From: Candidatus Lindowiibacteriota bacterium
GTDB taxonomy: Bacteria; Lindowbacteria; 2-12-FULL-62-27
Length of the DNA: 27,993 nucleotides
Direction of reading: 5' to 3'
Assembly (NCBI GenBank): GCA_023249255.1
Contig: JAHFCY010000012.1
Coordinates: 1 to 27,993, forward strand
Of the stretch, positions 8,312 to 15,170 are shown piece after piece (positions within the stretch are counted from its first letter, which is position 1; every line of letters starts with the position of its first letter). The notes below the pieces were generated by a model. The model was given only the letters and a program-made list of their open reading frames with translations. It ran no database searches and was not told where the DNA came from. The position numbers were made by a program, and so were the translations under genes.

Positions 8312-9439
8312 ATGCGCGTTCTCGTCACCGGCGGAGCCGGATTCATCGGATCGCACATCGTCGACGCGCTTGTCGCACGAAAACATCGTGTCATCGTTCT
8401 CGACTCTCTTCATCCGCAAATTCATCCAACCGGCCGAAGGCCGGCCTATCTTTCGGCGAAGGCTGGATTTGTGCGGGGCGACGTCCGAACCCGCCGGATT
8501 CTCGCAGACCTGATTCCCCGCGTCGACGCCGTCATCCATCAGGCGGCTCGCGTCGGCGTCGGCCAGTCGATGTACGAAATCAACGAATACGTCGACGCCA
8601 ACACGCGCGGCACGGCGCTTCTTCTGGACGTCCTGACTTCCGTTCGAAATCGCGTGAAGAAACTCCTCATCGCGTCGTCGATGAGCATCTACGGTGAAGG
8701 CTCCTACCGATGCCCCTCGTGCGGCCCGGTGCAGGTGCGGGACCGGCGCGAGGAAGATTTGAAACGCCGCAGATTCGAGCCGTACTGTTCACGCCACCGG
8801 AAAATCCTTCGCTGGGAACGCACGCCTGAAACCAAATCGATCGTGCCGACGTCGATCTACGCGTCGACCAAACGCGATCAGGAGGAAATGTGCCTCATGA
8901 TCGGACGGGCGTACGGTATTCCGACCGTCGCAATCCGGTATTTCAACGTCTATGGGCCGCGCCAAGCGCTGTCGAATCCGTACACGGGAGTCCTCGCGAT
9001 TTTCGGGTCACGATTGTTGAACGATAACCCGCCGCTGATTTTCGAAGACGGCGGCCAAGCCCGCGATTTCGTGCACGTGCGGGACATTGCTGCCGCCAAC
9101 CTCGCGGCGCTTGAGCGTGCGGGCGCGGACGGATGCGCCGTCAACTGCGGCACGGGCCGGCCGGTCACGGTCCGGCAAGTCGCCGAAGATCTGGCGCGGG
9201 CGATGGTCAAATCGATTCGTCCCGTTCTTCTCGGCGACTTCCGCGTTGGCGACATTCGCCACTGCATCGCCGACAATCGCGAAATCCGCCGCCGGCTCGG
9301 CTGGACGCCCCGCATCTCATGGTCCAACGGCCTCGCCGAATACGCCGCATACCTCCGAACCCAGACCGCCGTCGACCGCGTCGACAATGCCATCCGAGAA
9401 CTGGAGCAACGCCGCCTCCGCCGAAAATCGTCTCGCTGA
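8312..9439 (+). CDS. NAD-dependent sugar epimerase, dTDP-L-rhamnose 4-epimerase-like
   Basis: The 375-residue extended SDR protein starts MRVLVTGGAGFIGSHIVDAL, with the NAD-binding GxxGxxG at Gly7, Gly10 and Gly13. SSMSIYGEG (about 122-130) and the catalytic YASTK with Tyr183 and Lys187 follow. RYFNVYGPRQALSNPYTGV and DFVHVRDIAAANL complete the sugar-nucleotide epimerase signature. Between the YGEG and YxxxK segments is an insertion with Cys134, Cys137, Cys159 and His162 (CPSC then CSRH). To my knowledge such a Cys-rich insertion occurs in the WbiB-type dTDP-L-rhamnose 4-epimerases (6-deoxy-L-talose formation), so that is my best guess; GalE-like enzymes lack it. The start is the ATG at 8312, immediately after the GT2 stop. 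The frame is open from 8231, but that part overlaps GT2 and is not needed. It presumably supplies the sugar donor for the cluster. Confidence 0.8.
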   Translation: MRVLVTGGAGFIGSHIVDALVARKHRVIVLDSLHPQIHPTGRRPAYLSAKAGFVRGDVRTRRILADLIPRVDAVIHQAARVGVGQSMYEINEYVDANTRGTALLLDVLTSVRNRVKKLLIASSMSIYGEGSYRCPSCGPVQVRDRREEDLKRRRFEPYCSRHRKILRWERTPETKSIVPTSIYASTKRDQEEMCLMIGRAYGIPTVAIRYFNVYGPRQALSNPYTGVLAIFGSRLLNDNPPLIFEDGGQARDFVHVRDIAAANLAALERAGADGCAVNCGTGRPVTVRQVAEDLARAMVKSIRPVLLGDFRVGDIRHCIADNREIRRRLGWTPRISWSNGLAEYAAYLRTQTAVDRVDNAIRELEQRRLRRKSSR

Positions 9440-9504
9440 ATTGCCGTCCGTCGCCCCCTCGGCCGTACCTTGCCGGGCAGTGCGCCATTTGAGAGAATTC
9501 CACA

Positions 9505-10524
9505 GTGATGAACGTCAAAGATGCCTTGAACCGGCCCATCCGGGACATTCGTATTTCCGTGACGGACCGGTGCAATTACCGGTGCGCCTACTGTATGCCG
9601 AACGAAGAGTATGACTGGGTCAACCGGGACGAGATTTTGTCCTTCGAGGAGATCGCGTGCCTCACGCGGATTTTTGCCGGCCTTGGCACGGAAAAAGTCC
9701 GCCTGACGGGCGGCGAACCGCTCGTACGAAAAGATGTTCACGAACTGGTCCGGATGCTTGCGCGTCTTCCGGGAATCCGCGATGTCAGCCTGACGACCAA
9801 CGGCGCGCTTCTCGCGGAACAGATGCCTGATCTTTCAGCGGCAGGATTGAAACGCATCAACATCAGCCTCGACACGCTGGATGCGGCGAAATTCCGAACG
9901 ATCACCCAGCGAGGTGAACTGGCGCCAGTTCTGAACGGAATCGTCGCCGCCCGCAAGGCCGGACTCCAGTCGATCAAAATCAACTGCGTCGTCATCCGGA
10001 AATTCAACGACGACGAGATCATCGATCTGGCCGACTTCGCCCGCCGGTACAGCCTCACGATGCGCTTCATCGAATACATGGACGTCGGCGATTCAAACGA
10101 GTGGCGCTTCGACAGGGTTGTTCCCAAACGGGAGATTCTGGAAATCCTTCGAGCGCGCTTTCCGATCCGGGAAATCGGCCGCGCGGACGGCCGTGCGCCG
10201 GCGGTTGATTACAAATACGAAGACGGAAGAGGCGTGGTGGGTGTCATCGGCTCCGTGACCGAACCGTTCTGCGGCACATGCGATCGCGCGAGGCTGACGG
10301 CGGACGGAAAATTGGTGACGTGCCTGTTTTCAAATGTCGGCCATGATCTCAAGACGCCGCTTCGGCTGGGCGAGTCGGACGAGAAACTGTCTGCACGCAT
10401 CGCGGACATCTGGACCGGCCGGCGCGATCGATTTTCCGACGATCGATGGGGCGCGCTCAAAACTCGATCTGGTTACGATCCCAAACAATATTCAAAAATT
10501 GAAATGATTCGTTTGGGTGGGTAA
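9505..10524 (+). CDS. moaA: GTP 3',8-cyclase MoaA (molybdenum cofactor biosynthesis)
   Basis: MoaA converts GTP with SAM to 3',8-cyclo-GTP, the first step of molybdopterin synthesis. The 340-residue product has the N-terminal cluster ligands Cys23, Cys27 and Cys30 (DRCNYRCAYCMP), KVRLTGGEPLVRKD, TTNGALL and INISLDTLDAAKF. The second cluster is at Cys256, Cys259 and Cys273 (CX2CX13C, FCGTCDRARLTADGKLVTCLF). The C-terminus ends in the Gly-Gly tail that is essential in characterised MoaA. Every diagnostic residue is present, so it should be active. Translation can begin at GTG 9505 or ATG 9508. It sits 65 bp after the epimerase gene, in the same direction. No other molybdenum cofactor gene is in the window. 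A hairpin covers the stop codon. Confidence 0.95.
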   Translation: MMNVKDALNRPIRDIRISVTDRCNYRCAYCMPNEEYDWVNRDEILSFEEIACLTRIFAGLGTEKVRLTGGEPLVRKDVHELVRMLARLPGIRDVSLTTNGALLAEQMPDLSAAGLKRINISLDTLDAAKFRTITQRGELAPVLNGIVAARKAGLQSIKINCVVIRKFNDDEIIDLADFARRYSLTMRFIEYMDVGDSNEWRFDRVVPKREILEILRARFPIREIGRADGRAPAVDYKYEDGRGVVGVIGSVTEPFCGTCDRARLTADGKLVTCLFSNVGHDLKTPLRLGESDEKLSARIADIWTGRRDRFSDDRWGALKTRSGYDPKQYSKIEMIRLGG

Positions 10525-10541
10525 TTTTTACCCAGCCAAAC
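10511..10541 (+). terminator. Stem-loop across the moaA stop codon
   Basis: Arms at 10511-10522 and 10530-10541 are complementary over 12 positions with a single G-G mismatch. The loop is AATTTTT, and the moaA TAA lies at the arm-loop junction. No run of T follows the stem, so this is not a textbook intrinsic terminator. It may act as a weak terminator or as an mRNA 3'-end stabiliser. Confidence 0.6.
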
Positions 10542-10603
10542 GACCGGCCGCCTCTCCATATTATATATAGGCCATCCAAGAGGACGGGAGGCACAGACGA
10601 GCA

Positions 10604-10625
10604 TCACATAAGGCGCCTTATGTGA
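10604..10625. repeat. Perfect 22-bp palindrome
   Basis: Each half is TCACATAAGGC and its exact reverse complement, with no spacer. The half-sites are the reverse arrangement of a CRP site (TCACA outside-left, TGTGA outside-right). It is 63 bp past the moaA hairpin and 7 bp before the end of the transposase fragment. It could be an operator, or a junction left by a transposon. No gene start lies close downstream. Confidence 0.6.
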
Positions 10626-10631
10626 CGCGAT

Positions 10632-10925
10632 TCAAAAACATTCTCGCGTGGAAGCTCGCCGACGTTGGTTCATTCCGGCTTCGATCAGCCGTAGGGAATG
10701 GTGACCGGTCAGTTGTCCAAAAAGCACCGCAACGAACTGACTCCATGTCTTCAGTTTTCGGACTCGATAGTCTCCTCGATGGGCATTTACGGCCTTTTGA
10801 AATTCAAGCCTCGGAATCCATTGTAGACGCTGTGAGAAAATGCTACTGGTGTGTGCAGTGATTCCGATTATAGCCGATCCGGTGAAAAAAAACAGGAAAC
10901 AAGGAAGAAATTTGCAAGAAGTCAA
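10632..10925 (-). pseudogene. Truncated IS4-family transposase (DUF4372 N-terminal domain)
   Basis: The leftward frame contains FSQRLQWIPRLEFQKAVNAHRGD, YRVRKLKTWSQFVAVLFGQLTG and HHSLRLIEAGMN at about 10668-10850. This is the conserved N-terminal DUF4372 segment of IS4-type transposases, normally followed by about 300 more residues with the DDE catalytic triad. Here the match ends abruptly after IEAGMN and a stop follows within 11 codons. No continuation is visible in any frame towards moaA. The first 25 residues of the frame are not transposase-like. I therefore read it as a short remnant of an insertion sequence. No terminal inverted repeats were identified. It is the only mobile-element trace seen in the window and marks a past insertion between the moaA and GT4 transcription units. 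Confidence 0.75.
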
Positions 10926-10954
10926 AGCTTTCCCGTCGAAGAGGCCGGACTTTC

Positions 10955-10983
10955 TTGACGCTCCACCGGCTCTGACCTACGGT
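10955..10983 (+). promoter_or_regulatory. Weak promoter-like pair before the GT4 gene
   Basis: TTGACG (10955-10960) and TACGGT (10978-10983) lie 17 bp apart, just ahead of the ATG at 10990. The -10 match is poor, and transcription would begin almost at the start codon. I offer it only because a new transcription unit must start in this gap. Confidence 0.25.
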
Positions 10984-10989
10984 TAGGCC

Positions 10990-12075
10990 ATGAACGCAGG
11001 TCAACCCTTTCTCGTCCACACCGAGAGCTCGATGGCGTGGGGCGGGCAGGAAATACGGATTCACACGGAATTGAAACGGCTGAAGACGTTCGGATGGCGT
11101 GTCGAGCTCTGGGCGCCGAAACGTTCGGACGTGTATTTGAAGTCCAAGGCTGTGCAGATTCCGGTCGAGTGCGTGGCGTTTCGAAGGTCGTGGGACCCCG
11201 GCAGCATCCGGCTCGTGCGCAAGCTTGTTCGCGAAAAACGGCCGGATATCATCGTGACGCACAGCTCTATCGACAGCTGGGTTGTGGGTCTGGCCACGCG
11301 CGGCATGTCCGACCGGCTGAATATCGTCCGCATGCGGCATCTGTCGACGCCGGTCAAAAATATTCTTCCGTATCGATGGTTTGCCGACGCAGTCGGGACG
11401 ACAAGCGAGGACATCCGGCGAATCCTGATTTCGCGCGGATTGTCGCAGGATTGTGTGGCGACGCTGCCGACAGGCGTGGATCTTCAGAGATTTCATCCAA
11501 ACCCCGGTGTAAAATCCGAGTTACAGAAAAAATTCGGGTTGCCGCTGGACAGGCCGGTTGTGGGAGGCGTGTTTGTGATCCGGAGCTGGAAAGGTATTTA
11601 CGATTTCGTGAAAATCGCCGCGACGGTTCCGAATGCGCATTTCGTCGTGGTGGGCGAGGGGCCGAGCAGGGAGGCGATGATGAAATCGGCGGCAGAGCAG
11701 GGCGTCGCTGACCGGATGATGTTCACAGGACACGTCGAGGCGGTCGAGGAGATTCTTTGGGCGATGGACGTGTTTCTATTTCCATCGACTGCAAACGAAG
11801 GTATCCCGCAGGCGCTCCTTCAGGCGCAAGGCTGTGGCGTGCCTGCCGTCATCAGCGATCTTCCGTCGCTTCGCGAGGCCGCGGGCGCCGCGCTGGTGTG
11901 TCCGGTCGGAAATATACAGATGTTTTCAGACGCAATTGCAAAAATGCTCATCGATTCGGATCGGGCACGGGCGATCTCATCAGCAGGTCTTGAGTGGGTC
12001 AATCGATTCGATCAGGAAAAGATGATGGCAAACATCGACGCGTTTTATCGCCGGATTATCGCTTCGCGGACATGA
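10990..12075 (+). CDS. Glycosyltransferase family 4
   Basis: The 361-residue GT-B protein begins with FLVHTESSMAWGGQEIRIHTELKRL, the Gly-rich acceptor loop of GT4 enzymes. It continues with RPDIIVTHSSIDSWVVGLA and the inter-domain TLPTGVDLQRFHP. In the donor-binding domain GGVFVIRSWKGIYDFVKIA, HFVVVGEGPSREAM and FLFPSTANEGIPQALLQAQGCGVP are seen. The usual EX7E motif appears as EX7Q (Glu270, Gln278); this variant is found in some retaining lipopolysaccharide-core transferases. The role is transfer of a sugar from a nucleotide donor to a surface glycan in the cytoplasm. The overlap with the next gene is 4 bp (ATGA). The gene starts a new unit after the transposase remnant and may still belong functionally to the glycan genes to its left. 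Confidence 0.85.
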   Translation: MNAGQPFLVHTESSMAWGGQEIRIHTELKRLKTFGWRVELWAPKRSDVYLKSKAVQIPVECVAFRRSWDPGSIRLVRKLVREKRPDIIVTHSSIDSWVVGLATRGMSDRLNIVRMRHLSTPVKNILPYRWFADAVGTTSEDIRRILISRGLSQDCVATLPTGVDLQRFHPNPGVKSELQKKFGLPLDRPVVGGVFVIRSWKGIYDFVKIAATVPNAHFVVVGEGPSREAMMKSAAEQGVADRMMFTGHVEAVEEILWAMDVFLFPSTANEGIPQALLQAQGCGVPAVISDLPSLREAAGAALVCPVGNIQMFSDAIAKMLIDSDRARAISSAGLEWVNRFDQEKMMANIDAFYRRIIASRT

Positions 12076-12431
12076 CCTCTCCCCATTATTTCATCTATGA
12101 CGGGCGGTGCGGTCTTTGCGTGGCGTTCCGGGATTGGCTGGTTGAATCGACAAAGCTCGGAACATTTGAGACCGTGTCATTCGACGATCCCCGTATCGAG
12201 AATCTGTTGCCGGGCAAAACTCAGGAGCAGATTCGCGAGAGCGCGCACGTGGTCACGCCGGACGGCCGGGTTCTGTCGGGCCATTCGGCCATTCGGATTG
12301 CTCTTGCCGCCACCGGACCCGGGCAGTGGATCGCGCCGATCCTCGGAATGAATTTCCTTGACCCCGTTTTTCGGTTTATCTATACTTGGGTCTCAAAACA
12401 CCGGTACCGCCTGTCGTGCAGGAGATCGTAA
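12072..12431 (+). CDS. DCC-family (DUF393) thiol-disulfide oxidoreductase-like protein
   Basis: The 119-residue product has the family signature near its start: FIYDGRCGLC, with Asp10 and a CxxC pair at Cys13 and Cys16. It continues with DGRVLSGHSAIRIALAATG and a C-terminal YTWVSKHRYRLSC, as in DUF393 proteins. The family is predicted to have a thioredoxin-like fold, but its substrates are mostly unknown. The start is the ATG at 12072, overlapping the GT4 stop by 4 bp; the upstream in-frame residues belong to GT4 sequence in another frame. Its length is normal for the family. The gene ends the unit, with a long hairpin-forming region directly after it. Confidence 0.8.
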   Translation: MTSPHYFIYDGRCGLCVAFRDWLVESTKLGTFETVSFDDPRIENLLPGKTQEQIRESAHVVTPDGRVLSGHSAIRIALAATGPGQWIAPILGMNFLDPVFRFIYTWVSKHRYRLSCRRS

Positions 12432-12455
12432 GTTGGGCGTTGCCGGTCAAGCAGT

Positions 12456-12560
12456 GATGAGGGGTTTTTGACAACCGCGCAGGTTTCCGAGGTGGATGCG
12501 ACTTAAGGTCTGAATGGCCTTGCGTCGTATCCACCATCCACCCCGGCAAAAACCCTCATC
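12456..12560. repeat. Long imperfect inverted repeat (105 nt) between two transcription units
   Basis: Outer arms at 12456-12470 and 12547-12560 are complementary apart from one extra base (GATGAGG ... CCTCATC with A5/T5 runs). Inner arms at 12491-12510 and 12516-12535 pair over 20 positions with two G-T wobbles, one further weak pair and one mismatch, closing a TGAAT loop. Unequal internal loops of 20 and 11 nt separate the two stems. The element fills much of the 199-bp gap between the DCC gene and pcnB. It could be a bidirectional terminator, a small MITE-like repeat or a structured RNA. No promoter was found for it. Confidence 0.6.
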
Positions 12561-12595
12561 GGAGTCCGCGGCCGGCCGCAGTCCGTCATCGGAGT
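12556..12595. repeat. Direct repeat pair flanking a GC palindrome upstream of pcnB
   Basis: TCATCGGAGT occurs at 12556-12565 and again at 12586-12595, exactly 30 bp apart. Between them lies the 12-bp perfect palindrome GCGGCCGGCCGC (12568-12579). The first copy overlaps the right arm of the long inverted repeat. This places possible regulator sites about 40-70 bp ahead of the pcnB start, but no regulator can be named. Confidence 0.45.
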
Positions 12596-12630
12596 GTCTG
12601 TCCGGACCGAACGACACATAAGGATCGATC

Positions 12631-14034
12631 ATGACTTCAAGTCCAGGATTGCGAATTCTGATGCGTGGCGAACACTCCGTCCGGGATGATGCCATCCATC
12701 CCAATGCGTGGAAGGTTCTCCGGCGTCTGCATGGAGCCGGCCATACCGCGTATCTGGTCGGCGGCACGGTTCGTGATTTGTTTCTCGGCCGTCAGCCGAA
12801 GGATTTCGACGTCGCCACTACGGCCCGCCCGAATGACATCAAGTCCCTCTTTCGAAACGCATTCATGATCGGCCGGAGATTCCGGCTGGCCCACGTGAAA
12901 TTTCAGGAAAATATTATTGAAGTCGCGACGTTTCGCCGCGAATCGGACCGTTTTGAAGAACCGGAGGAGGAGGGCGGCAAAGGCAAGGTTCTCCGTTTTT
13001 ACGGAACGCCCGAGGAGGACGCCCGCCGCCGGGATTTCACCATCAACGGACTTTTTTATGATCCGTTCCTCGGAAACGTGATCGACTATGTCGGGGGGCT
13101 CGGCGACATGGAGAGGCGTCTTGTTCGGACCATCACGCCGCCCCGGCAGTCGTACGAGGAGGATCCGGTCCGCATGATTCGCGCCGTGCGGGCCGCCGCG
13201 CGACTTGGATTTGCGATCGAGGCCGAGACGCATGAATCAATCCTCGCCCTGCGCCAGCTGATCATGCGATGCCCCAAAGCCCGCCTGCTCGAGGAACTGT
13301 TGATTCTCCTGAAATATAGTTCGGCGGAACGATCCCTCCGCCTTCTGTGGCAGGTCGGACTCATGGAGCATCTGCTTCCGATCCATCACGCGTATCTGGT
13401 CCGCCGCAATCACATTCCGCTCGAATCGGCGCGGCCCGACGTTCTGTTCGATCTGTTCTCGATGCTGGATCTTGACCCGTCGGGTGTGGATGCCTCGGTT
13501 CTGTTCGCGCTTCTTATTTTTCCGCTCCATTTGGATCAGGCGGGCATTCAGCCGGCGTTGTTCTGGCAGGGCCGCATGGGCGGCGGGACACTGACCGCAA
13601 TCGAGGCGCTTTTCAACGAATTCGCCACGTCGATCGACGCGCCGAAACGATTTCGCGCGCGCGCGTTGGAAATTCTCTCGGTCCAGCCGCGGCTGTATTT
13701 GCGCCAGAGTCATATCCGCCCGGAAAAATTTGCGCATAAACCGTATTTCTGGGATTCATTCCGGTTTTTTCAAATTGCCACTCGCGCATCCGACCTTGAC
13801 GTGACACAGGAAATCCACACGTGGGAAAAATTTGAGCCCAAGCCGGCTCCCCCGCCACGTCCCCACGGCCCCCCGGCCGCGGGAGGTTCCCATGTCTCAT
13901 CGCCGGATCAACATCGCTCCCGTCACGGCCGAAATCGCCGCCATCGCCGTCACGGTCCGGGCCGACCGGGCGATCCGCCACAGAACGCCCGGCCTGAAAC
14001 GCCGACGACCCCTTCCTCTCCTCCCGTCTCGTGA
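12631..14034 (+). CDS. pcnB: Poly(A) polymerase I / PcnB-type nucleotidyltransferase
   Basis: This 467-residue class II nucleotidyltransferase adds poly(A) tails to RNA 3' ends, or is a CCA-adding relative. LVGGTVRDLFLGRQPKDFDVAT (residues 42-63) holds the nucleotide-binding GG and the metal-binding Asp58 and Asp60. The following GRRFRLAHVKFQENIIEVATFR is the segment I associate with PcnB rather than with CCA enzymes. EEDARRRDFTINGLFYDP and YEEDPVRMIRAVRAAARLGF complete the head and neck. The last 65 or so residues are a Pro/Arg/His-rich tail, comparable in character to the basic tail of the E. coli enzyme. AAGGAT lies 5 bp before the ATG at 12631. The TGA overlaps the sucC GTG by 4 bp, so the gene is translationally linked to succinyl-CoA synthetase, an unusual pairing. 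Confidence 0.85.
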   Translation: MTSSPGLRILMRGEHSVRDDAIHPNAWKVLRRLHGAGHTAYLVGGTVRDLFLGRQPKDFDVATTARPNDIKSLFRNAFMIGRRFRLAHVKFQENIIEVATFRRESDRFEEPEEEGGKGKVLRFYGTPEEDARRRDFTINGLFYDPFLGNVIDYVGGLGDMERRLVRTITPPRQSYEEDPVRMIRAVRAAARLGFAIEAETHESILALRQLIMRCPKARLLEELLILLKYSSAERSLRLLWQVGLMEHLLPIHHAYLVRRNHIPLESARPDVLFDLFSMLDLDPSGVDASVLFALLIFPLHLDQAGIQPALFWQGRMGGGTLTAIEALFNEFATSIDAPKRFRARALEILSVQPRLYLRQSHIRPEKFAHKPYFWDSFRFFQIATRASDLDVTQEIHTWEKFEPKPAPPPRPHGPPAAGGSHVSSPDQHRSRHGRNRRHRRHGPGRPGDPPQNARPETPTTPSSPPVS

Positions 14035-15170
14035 AAATTCACGAATATCAGGCGCGGAGTTTGTTTGAATCGGCCGGTATTCCGGTCGCGCGCGCCGGGA
14101 TCGCACAGACACCGTCGGAGGCACGTGCTGTTGCGGAAAAATTAGGCGTACCGGTGGCCGTCAAGGCACAGGTGCATGTGGGAGGACGCGGCAAGGCGGG
14201 CGGAGTGAAATTAGCGAATACACCATCCGAGGTTGAAACCGCCGCGCGAGAGATTCTTGGCATGAAGATCAAAGGCTCAACCGTGCGGACCGTACTGGTG
14301 ATGGAAAAAGTCGACATCGCGCAGGAGCTGTACCTCGGCATGGTGTTCGATCGCGATCACCGGGGATACACCGTCATCGCATCGAGCGCAGGCGGAATCG
14401 ACATCGAGGAGGTATCGGCAAAGACTCCGGAAAAAATTCACCGCGTGTTTGTTCATCCGGTGCAGGGATTTTCCCCGCATCAGGCTCGTGAGGTCGCATT
14501 CAGGCTGGGCGTGCCGAAAAAGGCGTCGCTGGAAATCGCGCGGACACTCGTTCTGCTCCACCGCGTGTTTGTCCAGACGGACGCAACACTGGCTGAAATC
14601 AATCCGTACGTTGTCCGGCCGGACGAGACGACGGTCGCGATCGACGCCAAGATGAATTTCGACGACAACGCGCTCTTTCGGCAGAAATCCGTCGAATCCA
14701 TGCGGGACACCGGCGAAGAGGAGCCGCTGGAGGTCGAAGCCAAAAACGCGGACCTCGCCTACGTTCATCTGGGCGGAGACATCGGCATCATCGGAAACGG
14801 AGCGGGCCTGGTGATGACCACGCTCGACGTTGTGACAGCGGCCGGCGGCAAACCCGCGAATTTTCTCGATATCGGCGGAAGTTCCAGCCCGGAAAAAGTC
14901 CGCCGGGCGATGGAGATCGTCCTGAAGGAGCCGGGCCTTCGCGTGATTTTCATCAACGTCTTCGGCGGCATCACGCGCTGTGACGACGTCGCCAACGGGC
15001 TTGTTCAGGTGTTCAAAAAAATGAATGTGCCGTCACCGATCGTCATCCGGATGACCGGCACGAACGTGGATCAGGGCATGAAAATTCTGAACGATTCCGG
15101 ACTGAATCTGAAAACATTTCCGACAATGCAGGCTGCGGCCAAAGAAGCCGCGCGGCTGGCCAAACCGTAA
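14031..15170 (+). CDS. sucC: Succinyl-CoA synthetase beta subunit
   Basis: SucC with SucD interconverts succinyl-CoA plus NDP and phosphate with succinate, CoA and NTP. The 379-residue protein starts with a GTG and the family hallmark [19 protein letters not shown]. The ATP-grasp features [22 protein letters not shown] and [10 protein letters not shown] follow, then [13 protein letters not shown]. The C-terminal ligase domain carries [37 protein letters not shown] and [10 protein letters not shown]. The family usually has GGGA in the first of these stretches; here it is GGSS, a small departure. Length is normal. The gene overlaps pcnB by 4 bp and sucD by 1 bp (TAATG), so all three are very likely co-transcribed. 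The methylmalonyl-CoA genes lie convergently downstream and share succinyl-CoA as metabolite. Confidence 0.93.
   Translation: MKIHEYQARSLFESAGIPVARAGIAQTPSEARAVAEKLGVPVAVKAQVHVGGRGKAGGVKLANTPSEVETAAREILGMKIKGSTVRTVLVMEKVDIAQELYLGMVFDRDHRGYTVIASSAGGIDIEEVSAKTPEKIHRVFVHPVQGFSPHQAREVAFRLGVPKKASLEIARTLVLLHRVFVQTDATLAEINPYVVRPDETTVAIDAKMNFDDNALFRQKSVESMRDTGEEEPLEVEAKNADLAYVHLGGDIGIIGNGAGLVMTTLDVVTAAGGKPANFLDIGGSSSPEKVRRAMEIVLKEPGLRVIFINVFGGITRCDDVANGLVQVFKKMNVPSPIVIRMTGTNVDQGMKILNDSGLNLKTFPTMQAAAKEAARLAKP

Larger units (their letters stand above)
10542..10989. other. Gene-poor gap with palindrome and transposase fragment
   Basis: This 448-bp stretch separates moaA from the GT4 gene and holds no complete gene that I can support. 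An AT-rich patch (ATTATATATA) lies at about 10559-10568. A 22-bp palindrome follows at 10604-10625, then a decayed leftward transposase piece (10632-10925). The remainder is A-rich and has a weak promoter-like pair before the GT4 start. A rightward open frame at 10622-10861 is the antisense shadow of the transposase piece. Confidence 0.6.

Noticed and set aside
10604-10625. Palindrome as a CRP/FNR binding site
   Set aside because: The half-sites are in the opposite order to TGTGA-N6-TCACA and there is no spacer.
10622-10861. Small rightward open frame in the moaA-GT4 gap
   Set aside because: The opposite strand carries the DUF4372 transposase similarity; the forward frame has none and starts inside the palindrome.
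13891-14068. Alternative small gene over the pcnB-sucC junction, starting MSHRRIN
   Set aside because: It overlaps the conserved sucC N-terminus and has no ribosome-binding site or family; the pcnB frame continues openly to its overlap with sucC.
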